From NCBI GenBank assembly GCA_019347795.1, contig JAHWKS010000499.1, positions 1-5,097 of the forward strand: a stretch of DNA of 5,097 bases, in the 5' to 3' direction. Position 1 is the stretch's first letter. Every line of letters starts with the position of its first letter. Positions 1 through 5,097 of the stretch are shown here, one piece after another. The translations under genes were made by a program, and so were the position numbers. The notes beneath the pieces are model-generated. The model was given only the letters and a program-made list of their open reading frames with translations. It did not search any database and was not told the DNA's origin. Origin of the DNA: Planctomycetota bacterium (GTDB lineage: Bacteria > Planctomycetota > Planctomycetia > Pirellulales > Pirellulaceae).

Positions 1-1
1 G

Positions 2-1510
2 GTTCAGACGACGACGAACAAGGGGAAGGAAATCAGCCGCGTTTATTATCTGGACATCTCCAAGTGCCTCGACGACGCCGAGGAGCGCACGGATGCTGTT
101 TTGTCCCTTCCATTGGACCGAAAGATTACCTCTGATTTCGGACGGAAGGTGGAGCTGGACGCGAGTTCGCCAGAAAAGGAATTCAATCTTGGCCTCTTTC
201 CACTGGCTGCCCTGTTCGACCAGGCCGCCTACAATGGTTGGCGCCGCGGTTTTCAGAGGCACTTTCGAACTGATGAGGCTCGGCTCGATCAGTTCGATAA
301 TTTCGAGGCAGAAGTTCTGGGGCGGTTTCATTCCTATCGCATCCCCACGATCGAACTGCTGGCCAACACTCCGAAGGAGGCTGTGTGCCAGGTCTTCGAG
401 AAGGTTAACACTGGCGGCGTCACGCTCACTGTGTTCGAGCTAGTGACGGCGATTTTCGCGGCAGACAACTTTAACCTGCGAGACGACTGGCAGAAGCGGC
501 AGGCGCGGCTTCACGAACATGCGGTTCTACGGAGCGTGGACGCCACAAATTTTCTGACAGCTTGCACATTGCTCGCCTCTTATCGCCGTCACCTGGAGAC
601 AGAATCTGCAGTGTCGTGCAAGCGCAAGGATGTGCTTCGCCTGTCGCTTCAGGACTTCGTTGCCTCCGCGAGCGACATCGAGGCGGGGATGATCACGGCC
701 GCGCGGTTTCTAGCTCGCGAGAAGATCTTCGACGACGGCAATCTGCCGTATTCGACGCAGCTGGTCCCATTGTCGTCAATTTGCGCCTTTCTAGGCGCAC
801 GGTTTGAGGAGGATCTAATCCGACGTAAGCTTGCCCGCTGGTACTGGTGCGGCGTCTTCGGGGAACTTTACGGAGGCGCCAACGAAAGTCGATTCGCCTT
901 CGATGTTCCAGAAGTCGTGGCGTGGATAGACGGTGGCGATGAACCCCGCACAATCCGGGATGCGAGTTTCGACCCGGTCCGATTACTGAGCCTCCAATCG
1001 CGATTGAGTGCTGCGTACAAGGGCGTCTACGCCCTGCTCATGAAGGCTGGCAGCTTGGACTTTTTGAATGCCGATCCGATCGAGATCACCAGCTACTTCG
1101 ACTTGGCGATTGACGTTCACCATATTTTTCCGCGCGCGTACTGCGAGAAGCAAAAGCTCCCCAAATCGAAATGGAACAGCGTGGTCAACAAGGCTCCGCT
1201 CTCGGCTAGAACTAACCGCACGATTGGTGGCCGGGCTCCCAGCGATTACATCGCCGCGTTGGAGGGCGGCAGCCACAAAATAGCACCTGATCGCGTGGAC
1301 GAAATCCTGAGAAGTCACAAAATAAACCCGCTCACTCTGCGCAATGACCAATTTGACCTGTTCGTACGTGATCGTGCTCGACGCCTACTCGACCTAATCG
1401 GCTCAGCGATGGGAAAGACGATCACCGGCAGGGACTCAGATGAGGTGATCGCCGCCTTTGGGGCGCCTCTCGTGGACTTGAACTCCGGTCAGGCCGTCGC
1501 ATCCGCATAG
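2..1510 (+). CDS. DUF262 / HNH nuclease protein (GmrSD-like), 5' partial
   Basis: The frame is open from position 2 to a TAG at 1508-1510, giving 502 residues; the TTG at 101 is internal, not the start. The signature FEKVNTGG (395-418, residues 132-139) followed by LTVFEL is the conserved segment of DUF262 (GmrS-like ParB/Srx-fold NTPase) proteins. The upstream DGQQR-type motif is expected just left of the window, so roughly 80-110 residues are missing. The C-terminal part holds DVHHIFP (HHIFP at 1118-1132, residues 373-377) and, about 35 residues later, SARTNRTIGGRAPSDY. Together these form the His-Me (HNH/DUF1524-like) nuclease of this family. Known relatives are single-chain GmrSD-type modification-dependent restriction proteins acting on phage DNA; a defence role here is inferred from family. 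No frameshift is visible and both key His residues are present, so the gene appears functional. The next gene downstream is convergent, so no operon partner is seen on this side. Confidence 0.9.
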   Translation, partial: VQTTTNKGKEISRVYYLDISKCLDDAEERTDAVLSLPLDRKITSDFGRKVELDASSPEKEFNLGLFPLAALFDQAAYNGWRRGFQRHFRTDEARLDQFDNFEAEVLGRFHSYRIPTIELLANTPKEAVCQVFEKVNTGGVTLTVFELVTAIFAADNFNLRDDWQKRQARLHEHAVLRSVDATNFLTACTLLASYRRHLETESAVSCKRKDVLRLSLQDFVASASDIEAGMITAARFLAREKIFDDGNLPYSTQLVPLSSICAFLGARFEEDLIRRKLARWYWCGVFGELYGGANESRFAFDVPEVVAWIDGGDEPRTIRDASFDPVRLLSLQSRLSAAYKGVYALLMKAGSLDFLNADPIEITSYFDLAIDVHHIFPRAYCEKQKLPKSKWNSVVNKAPLSARTNRTIGGRAPSDYIAALEGGSHKIAPDRVDEILRSHKINPLTLRNDQFDLFVRDRARRLLDLIGSAMGKTITGRDSDEVIAAFGAPLVDLNSGQAVASA

Positions 1511-1519
1511 CTGAATCGC

Positions 1520-1538
1520 GCCCTCGCTTAGCGAGAGC
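1520..1538. terminator. Intergenic hairpin downstream of the DUF262 gene (weak terminator candidate)
   Basis: CTCGC-TTA-GCGAG (1523-1535) is a perfect 5-bp stem with a 3-base loop. It can be extended by two pairs across one C-A mismatch to 1520-1538. It lies 9 bases past the DUF262 stop and just before the end of a possible convergent minus-strand gene, a sensible place for a two-way terminator. There is no T-tract on either side, so intrinsic termination is doubtful. It may instead be a copy of a dispersed palindrome: the reverse complement contains CGCTAAGCGA, also found at 1991-2000. Confidence 0.35.
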
Positions 1539-1543
1539 CCGGC

Positions 1544-1732
1544 CTACTCCTCTGCCCGCACCACCAGCAACTCCAACTCCGCCAGCACTGTCTTCTTGAA
1601 GTGATCGAGCGCAAACTCCGCCGACTGCTCGGCCGTCAGGTGCGCCGGAACCCACAGCTCGTTGACGTGCTGCTCGCACAACTCCCGCAAGTTCAGGAGA
1701 TTCCGGCCTTCGGTGGAGACGGTGAATTTCAT
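1544..1732 (-). CDS. Possible small protein, 62 aa, unknown function
   Basis: An ATG at 1730-1732 opens a 62-residue frame starting MKFTVSTEGRN and ending VVRAEE, with stop at 1544-1546. I do not recognise the family. The composition looks protein-like: an N-terminal beta-type segment (KFTVST), then two likely amphipathic helices with acidic and leucine-rich faces (LRELCEQHVNEL and the region from AEQSAEF to LAELELLV). There is no signal peptide or membrane segment. The ribosome binding site is poor: purine-rich GGGAGGGG lies about 20 bases upstream. The frame stays open further upstream, so a GTG near 1784, directly after the stop of the neighbouring minus-strand fragment, is an alternative start. 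It could be a genuine small gene convergent with the DUF262 gene, or the tail of a larger decayed gene. Confidence 0.42.
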   Translation of the reverse strand: MKFTVSTEGRNLLNLRELCEQHVNELWVPAHLTAEQSAEFALDHFKKTVLAELELLVVRAEE

Positions 1733-1787
1733 CGGACCGTCACTTTCGTTCCGCCCCTCCCTGACCTTGGCCTCCTGACTCCGCACG

Positions 1788-1919
1788 TCAGGTAACAGGA
1801 CCGTACGGCGTTCCCCATTCGCCGGCCAGCTTCTTGCCGCGAGCCAGAAGTTCGGGCTTCTCGTCCTCGGAGAGCGGCTTGTAGCTTCGTGCGAATCGGA
1901 GGTTCTCGTCCAGCTCCTG
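1788..1919 (-). pseudogene. Fragment resembling the C-terminus of an aldo/keto reductase
   Basis: The 43 residues before the TGA at 1788-1790 begin QELDENLRFARSY, continue KPLSEDEKPELLARGKKLAG and end GTPYGPVT. This pattern (a Leu-x-Glu-Asn-hydrophobic helix, then a Pro-Leu-Ser-acidic turn and a basic/acidic helix) resembles the last helices of bacterial aldo/keto reductases, NADPH-dependent oxidoreductases with a TIM barrel. The identification is from memory of the pattern only. Upstream the frame runs into Arg-rich low-complexity translation (about 1925-1985) and then sequence with no recognisable reductase, so the barrel, catalytic Tyr/Lys and cofactor site are absent. I read it as a remnant; it could also be the end of a short unknown protein. 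Confidence 0.35.
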
Positions 1920-1930
1920 GCGACCGTGCC

Positions 1931-1980
1931 CGCACCGCGAAGTCCGCCGCCGTCGCCGCCTCCTCCACCGCTCCCGCCCC
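1931..1980. repeat. GC-rich low-complexity CCG/CCTCC run
   Basis: About 50 bases consist almost entirely of CCG, GCC and CCTCC-type triplets (cgtcgccgcctcctcc and similar). Translation gives poly-Pro/Ser on the plus strand and poly-Gly or poly-Arg on the minus strand, so no reading frame here is informative. It marks the boundary between the reductase-like fragment on its left and the ATPase remnant on its right, and may be slippage-prone sequence at an old junction. Confidence 0.5.
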
Positions 1981-1984
1981 ACAC

Positions 1985-2016
1985 GCTGAGCGCTAAGCGA
2001 CTTACTTTCGCTCAGC
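1985..2016. repeat. Perfect 8-bp inverted repeat with 16-base spacer
   Basis: GCTGAGCG (1985-1992) is the exact reverse complement of CGCTCAGC (2009-2016). The loop begins CTAAGCGAC, so the left arm continues as GAGCGCTAAGCGA, similar to the cores of hairpins near 1523 and 4762. No T-tract follows. It lies between two decayed fragments, so a regulatory role for a living gene is unlikely. A remnant of a dispersed palindromic element is a better guess. Confidence 0.5.
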
Positions 2017-2099
2017 CCACCGCTCCCGAACCCATAACCCATCCAGGGACAGACCGGGCACTTACGCTGAATCACGAACCAACATTGCAGAGTCTGTCT

Positions 2100-2566
2100 G
2101 TAATCCGGCTTTATGCAACGCGCCCCGTATTCGACGAGGACATTCGCTTTCGCGGTCCGGGTTGGCACGCAGACGTCGGTTATCTCGTACACGGTCCGGA
2201 TGTCGAGCCGTCGTTTATCAACGACTCGTTTGACCAGGAGACAGCGCTGCAACGATTGCCTCCGCACGTGCGGCGTGTGCTGGCGGACTTTTGCTTGCGG
2301 TCGGACGCGGATGTCGCCAACTTCGTTGGGGCCATGCTGACGGGATTACTGATGGCTTCGTTCGTGGAGCGAGGAAAGCCGGTGTGTTTACTCGACGGCA
2401 ACCAGCCTGGAGTCGGTAAGACGCTGTTGGTGCGAGTCACTGGGGTATTGAACCGAGCCTGATCCGTTACACGCCGGACGATGAGGAATTGGCCAAGCAG
2501 ACCTGCGCCACACTACGGGGTGGCAAGCAGGCACTGCTCGTTTACGACAACGCGAAGGTAACCGGG
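2100..2566 (+). pseudogene. P-loop ATPase remnant (primase/helicase-like), frameshifted and truncated
   Basis: Recognisable sequence starts around VIRLYATRPVF (2100) with RGPGWHADVGYLVHG shortly after. It reaches a clear Walker A, GNQPGVGKT (2397-2423), preceded by a hydrophobic strand (VCLLD). The frame stops at TGA 2460-2462, but coding sense resumes one frame over at 2450: EPSLIRYTPDDEELAK, then a Walker B-like strand ALLVYDNAK ending at 2557. A one-base loss (or equivalent) near 2448-2450 explains the shift. After NAK the expected rest of the ATPase core (sensor motifs, arginine finger) is absent and the end of the minus-strand RTX gene begins. The order resembles AAA+/SF3-like ATPases of mobile elements and primase-associated proteins, but the exact family is not certain. 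The 5' end is also lost: upstream translation is Pro-rich low complexity. It is almost certainly non-functional. Confidence 0.7.
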
Positions 2567-4591
2567 TTAGAGCGTTCGGGTGAACGAACCTGTCCAGGAG
2601 TAAGTGCGCGTCTTGGTGGTTCCCTTCTTAGTCACTACGTCCCAACGCCACTGCAGGTCCTCGATCTCGTCTCGCTCATGGCCGTACCAGATGAAGAATT
2701 CATCGCGGCCGGAGCCGCCGGTGAGGACATCGGCGTGATCGTCCTTGCCGCCGTCGAGCAGATCGTCGCCGCCGTCGCCGAACAACAGGTCGAGCCCGGC
2801 ATCGCCGAAGAGGTAATCGCGGGCGTCACCGCCGACGAGCTTATCTTCACCGTCGCCGCCGCGGAGCGTATCTCGGCCGTCGCGGCCGTAAAGCACGTCG
2901 TCGCCGCCGCGGCCGTCAATCATGTTGGAGGCCGAATCGCCGTAGATCTCGTCGTTCCACGAGGTGCCGATCACATTCTCCACGCCGGCGGCGCCGGAGA
3001 AGCTGTCGAGCGTTAAGCTCAGGTAATATTCGGTGAGGGGCGAGTTCGGTGTTACCAAATGGTTTAGGGAGAAGTTGTCGAGCGTTAAGCTCAGGTAATG
3101 CTCGTCGGGCATCTCGCTATCGTCGTTCTGCTCGAGGGTCAGCGGAAGACCGTACCGGGAGGCGATCACCGGCTGGTCGACCTCCTGCGCCGAAGTGTCA
3201 GCCAGGTCGAGGGTGATCGGATGCTGAAAGCCGGCGAAGTCGAGCGTGTCGTCGGCGCCCCAATAGTCGATGATCTTGTCGTCGCCGAGATCCCAACTGA
3301 AGGGCGCGGTGAACGAGTAAGTGTCGTCGCCCTGGTGGCCGAGTAGCGTGTCGTAGCCTTCGTCGCCCTGCAAGATGTCGTCGCCGCTGTCGGTCTGCAA
3401 TATGTCGTCGCCGGCTCCGCCGCGGACTTCCACCGGCGCGTCCACTCCAGCGATCATCACCTGATCGTCGCCGCGGCCGGCTTCGACCAACACGCCGCCA
3501 GTGATGTCGATCGTGTACGTCGTGGACCCGCCGGCGTTCAAGGTGCCATCGTCCTGATAGCTCTCAATCATCACTTGTGCTTGCCCGCCGCCAATCCCGA
3601 CGATTTGGATGACGTCGTCGCCGCCGGTTCCCGTGACATACGCCGGGCCGTTCTCTGTCAACCCGAGCGCGTCGGCCAACACCTCGTACGTATCCTGCTC
3701 GGCGTTTACGTGGTGCGCTTCAAAACCGAAGCCGCGCGTCGCCAACGCTAAATCAAAGCGACGAGATGAATCGGACCAGTTCTCACCGATCTGCATGAAA
3801 TCGCCGTTGTCCGACGACATGTCAGGTTCGCCGATGTGGTAGAGCCCGAATGTGTGGGCCGCCTCATGCGCGGCAATGTTGGCGAGGCTGGTCACCAAAA
3901 AGTCGCGCCGCTGCCGCGTGTTGTCTGGATAATCTTGGTCGTACCAATCGACCTTTTGCGCCAGGTCATCGGCGGCGACCGTCGCGACGTTGTCCCAGAG
4001 GTTGCCTTCGTCAAACCAGGCGAGTCCGTAGTTTTTGAGATTACCTTCACCGTCGCGGGCAGCCTGCCCGGCCACAAAGATGTAGGCGTCGGCCGTGTCC
4101 GATTGAGCGAGTTGATCGAGCACGTCTTGGCGATTGCTCGAGGCGACAATCTCGACTTGCACGTCGAACGGCTCATACATCCTCCGCATGAGGTTGGCGA
4201 CATCCTCGCCGAGGATGTTGCTATCGAGTTGGTCGACACGGCCGTCTTGGTTGTAATCGATCTGTTCACGCGCCAGCGTATCCAAGAGCGACGCGTTCAA
4301 ATGTTCCGGAGTTCTTTTCATCACGCGTTTCAGGAAGTCGAGATGGTCGAGGCTCAGCGAGCTGTCGGTCGGATCGAAGCCGTGAAAGTTGTAATGCTCC
4401 GGGTCGACGACTTCGTTGGCCTCCCCATAGAGCTTGGCGTAGTTCTCAAATGTGTAATTGCCGGTGGCGGCGTCGTATTCGAACGCCTGGCCGAAATCGA
4501 GATAGACGTTCGCGGCCATCATTTGGCGGTTTTCCAGCGACTCCAGCCGCAGCGTGCGGTTGCGGCGACGTTGACGATTGCGGGCAAGCAT
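2567..4591 (-). CDS. Secreted metzincin-like metalloprotease with EF-hand and RTX calcium-binding repeats
   Basis: 674 residues. The start is the ATG at 4589-4591, chosen for its AGGGAG ribosome binding site and because the planctomycete N-terminal motif follows at once; a GTG at 4648 would add 19 atypical residues. Residues 2-15 are strongly basic, then LESLENRQMMA (16-26), the LEPR-XLL-type export/processing motif, predicts a secreted or surface protein. DYNQDGRVDQLD (112-123) is an EF-hand/dockerin-type calcium loop. HEAAHTFGLYH (242-252) is a full HExxHxxGxxH metzincin zinc site with catalytic Glu243; Met266 in DFMQIG is a plausible Met-turn. RTX-type GGxGxDxhx repeats occur around 389-426 and 541-631, separated by a non-RTX section. 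Predicted role: extracellular calcium-stabilised zinc protease, substrate unknown. No secretion genes are nearby. The last 20 or so residues are basic and unlike the acidic repeats. Antisense frames here are artefacts of repeat codons. The motifs are read directly; activity is inferred. Confidence 0.9.
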   Translation of the reverse strand: MLARNRQRRRNRTLRLESLENRQMMAANVYLDFGQAFEYDAATGNYTFENYAKLYGEANEVVDPEHYNFHGFDPTDSSLSLDHLDFLKRVMKRTPEHLNASLLDTLAREQIDYNQDGRVDQLDSNILGEDVANLMRRMYEPFDVQVEIVASSNRQDVLDQLAQSDTADAYIFVAGQAARDGEGNLKNYGLAWFDEGNLWDNVATVAADDLAQKVDWYDQDYPDNTRQRRDFLVTSLANIAAHEAAHTFGLYHIGEPDMSSDNGDFMQIGENWSDSSRRFDLALATRGFGFEAHHVNAEQDTYEVLADALGLTENGPAYVTGTGGDDVIQIVGIGGGQAQVMIESYQDDGTLNAGGSTTYTIDITGGVLVEAGRGDDQVMIAGVDAPVEVRGGAGDDILQTDSGDDILQGDEGYDTLLGHQGDDTYSFTAPFSWDLGDDKIIDYWGADDTLDFAGFQHPITLDLADTSAQEVDQPVIASRYGLPLTLEQNDDSEMPDEHYLSLTLDNFSLNHLVTPNSPLTEYYLSLTLDSFSGAAGVENVIGTSWNDEIYGDSASNMIDGRGGDDVLYGRDGRDTLRGGDGEDKLVGGDARDYLFGDAGLDLLFGDGGDDLLDGGKDDHADVLTGGSGRDEFFIWYGHERDEIEDLQWRWDVVTKKGTTKTRTYSWTGSFTRTL
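2767..2970 (-). repeat. C-terminal RTX nonapeptide repeat array
   Basis: Within the metzincin-like gene this stretch encodes successive GGxGxDxhx-type units (for example GRGGDDVLYGRDGRDTLRGG and GDAGLDLLFGDGGDDLLDGG), giving a DNA pattern of recurring gtcgtcgcc-like 27-base units. Such nonapeptides fold into a parallel beta-roll that binds Ca2+ between turns. The array has about eight units, some degenerate (SASNMIDG). A shorter block lies at about 3310-3430. The DNA repetitiveness is explained by the protein and is not an independent repeat element. Confidence 0.8.
2996..3027. repeat. 32-base direct repeat, copy 1 (one mismatch to copy 2)
   Basis: This stretch is identical to 3068-3099 except C3003 against T3075. 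The copies are offset by 72 bases, so both are read in frame as YLSLTLD(S/N)FS in the RTX metzincin gene (residues about 523-532 and 499-508). The bases between the copies are not repeated. The near-perfect identity extends through third codon positions, which suggests recent copying rather than protein-level constraint. Confidence 0.85.
3068..3099. repeat. 32-base direct repeat, copy 2
   Basis: Partner of the copy at 2996-3027. Both copies contain GAGC-GTTAA-GCTC, a small internal palindrome with a 4-bp stem. Both lie in the non-RTX section between the two calcium-binding repeat blocks. Confidence 0.85.
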
Positions 4592-4596
4592 GATGT

Positions 4597-4604
4597 CTCT
4601 CCCT
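4597..4604 (-). promoter_or_regulatory. Ribosome binding site of the RTX metzincin gene
   Basis: On the minus strand AGGGAGAG lies five bases before the ATG at 4591, with its AGGGAG core seven bases away. It decides between this ATG and the in-frame upstream GTG at 4648. The roughly 170 bases further upstream (4605-4761) show no convincing -35/-10 pair or operator to my eye. Confidence 0.65.
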
Positions 4605-4761
4605 GGAGTTTTCGGGTGCAGCGATTTGAGTGGGTGGACATCCTCCACAGCGCAAATTGGGCGGATTTGTTACGTCGGGCGAGAGCGGCGCTGAGGCGCG
4701 AGGTGACGCCACAGGCGATAAGTCCCTGCGGCCGCATGGTTTAGCCCGGATAATGCATCAG

Positions 4762-4782
4762 CCGTTGAGCGCTAGCTCACGG
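4762..4782. repeat. Intergenic palindrome (hairpin) CCGTTGAGC-GCTA-GCTCACGG
   Basis: CCGT(T)GAGC (4762-4770) pairs with GCTCACGG (4775-4782): an 8-bp stem with one bulged T and a GCTA loop. It lies 28 bases past the stop of the right-edge minus-strand gene and about 170 bases before the RTX metzincin start. It could end transcription of the former, though no T-tract follows. It may instead be one copy of a short dispersed palindromic repeat; its GAGCGCTA is also present at 1988-1995. Confidence 0.55.
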
Positions 4783-4810
4783 TTCTCGAGAAGCCTGGCA
4801 AAACCGGACG

Positions 4811-5097
4811 CTAGCCCATCTTCGCCGGCACCGTCCGCACTAATTCATCCTCTTCGGCCGTCCACGCAGGACCGATCCACGGCGGGCGTATGCTTCTGGC
4901 GCGGTGGGCCTCGCTCTGCTTCCGTCGATGGGCTTTCGAGAGTCGCCGACCCACGTTTCCTCGCCGCAGTGCGTCGTGGACGTGGGCTGGCCGCGGTTTG
5001 CCGCACTTGGCTGCTGCGATCTTCGCCCGGCGTTCGGCGTCATTTGCGGGATTTCGGGACTTGGCGCGCGCCGCCCGTCGGGCTTTGTTGCCCGATG
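4811..5097 (-). CDS. NUMOD3-like basic protein with short Myb/SANT-like end, 5' partial
   Basis: The minus-strand frame is open from the window edge (first full codon 5093-5095) to a TAG at 4811-4813, giving 94 residues without a start inside the window. It is very basic: an N-terminal NKARRAARAKSRNP, then KIAAAKCGKPRPAHVHDAL (25-43) and GRRLSKAHRRKQSEAHR (49-65), which resemble NUMOD3 nuclease-associated modular DNA-binding motifs (Gly-Lys/Arg, Ser, then basic/alanine helix). After RPPWIGPAW comes WTAEEDELVRTVPAKMG (78-94), the opening of a Myb/SANT-like helix-turn-helix. Relatives I recall from planctomycetes continue for another 15-30 residues (a VARRTGRT-type helix); here a stop cuts it. 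It is probably a DNA-binding protein of mobile or multi-copy type, and C-terminally shortened. A 67-residue frame at 4840-5043 on the same strand is only its shadow. Confidence 0.65.
   Translation of the reverse strand, partial: SGNKARRAARAKSRNPANDAERRAKIAAAKCGKPRPAHVHDALRRGNVGRRLSKAHRRKQSEAHRARSIRPPWIGPAWTAEEDELVRTVPAKMG

Noticed and set aside
983..1351. Minus-strand 122-codon frame inside the DUF262 gene
   Set aside because: It is antisense to the nuclease domain with HHIFP; no domain is recognisable in it.
2440..2465. Programmed ribosomal frameshift in the ATPase gene
   Set aside because: There is no slippery heptamer or downstream pseudoknot that I can see, and the gene is also truncated at both ends, so plain decay is simpler.
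2750..2970. CRISPR-like or satellite repeat suggested by recurring gtcgtcgcc units
   Set aside because: The periodicity is in frame and encodes RTX nonapeptides with diverging spacing; there is no constant repeat with unique spacers.
2489..3016. Plus-strand frame of 175 codons
   Set aside because: Its first 23 or so codons belong to the frameshifted ATPase remnant. The rest (Ala/Val-rich repeats) is antisense to the RTX repeats and is an artefact.
3836..3868. Possible serralysin assignment from the HExxHxxGxxH motif plus RTX repeats
   Set aside because: Leader, EF-hand and surrounding residues differ from the serralysin pattern I know, so I keep the broader metzincin-like call.
4592..4648. 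Upstream GTG start for the RTX metzincin gene
   Set aside because: It would put 19 residues with prolines and mixed charge before the basic LEPR-XLL-type leader. The ATG at 4591 has a well-placed AGGGAG site.
3836..4744. Long plus-strand open frame of 302 codons
   Set aside because: It lies wholly antisense to the metzincin catalytic region and the N-terminus of the RTX gene, whose motifs are unmistakable. Its translation shows no domain and its length follows from high-GC codon bias on the other strand.
4840..5043. Minus-strand 67-codon frame at the right edge
   Set aside because: The overlapping frame ending at 4811 has NUMOD3-like and Myb-like motifs and is open to the window edge; the 67-codon frame has none.

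Overview
The window looks like chromosome of a planctomycete (Planctomycetota, probably a Pirellulales-type lineage). The main evidence is the large secreted protein on the minus strand. It opens with a basic stretch followed by LESLENRQMMA, the LEPR-XLL-type N-terminal motif typical of planctomycete exported proteins. High GC, long spurious antisense reading frames and a NUMOD3-like basic protein at the right edge fit the same source. The genus cannot be told from this sequence alone.

Layout, left to right. (1) Positions 2-1510, plus strand: the C-terminal part of a DUF262 protein with an HNH-type nuclease end. This is a GmrSD-like predicted restriction or defence protein whose start lies outside the window. 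(2) Positions 1511-2099: a gap with decayed or doubtful coding matter. It holds a possible 62-residue minus-strand protein (1544-1732), a short minus-strand stretch resembling the C-terminus of an aldo/keto reductase (1788-1919), a GC-rich low-complexity run and two hairpins. (3) Positions 2100-2566, plus strand: remains of a P-loop ATPase with a clear Walker A motif, broken by a frameshift near 2448 and cut off on both sides. (4) Positions 2567-4591, minus strand: one intact 674-residue gene for a secreted, calcium-binding metzincin-like metalloprotease with RTX repeats. (5) Positions 4592-4810: its upstream region with a good ribosome binding site, plus an inverted repeat. (6) Positions 4811-5097, minus strand: the C-terminal part of a small basic NUMOD3-like protein with a clipped Myb/SANT-like end, running off the window.

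The genes do not form one operon or pathway. Only two are well supported (DUF262-HNH and the RTX metzincin). The material between them looks like a gene graveyard: fragments of unrelated families side by side. That fits an accessory region with past insertion and deletion, where a defence-type gene and a planctomycete surface or secreted protein have ended up as neighbours. I see no tRNA, rRNA, CRISPR array, transposase or complete mobile element. The nearest things to new observations are a shared GCGCTA(A)GC-type hairpin core in three separate intergenic spots and a nearly perfect 32-base repeat inside the RTX gene. I did not find convincing evidence of a wholly new system.
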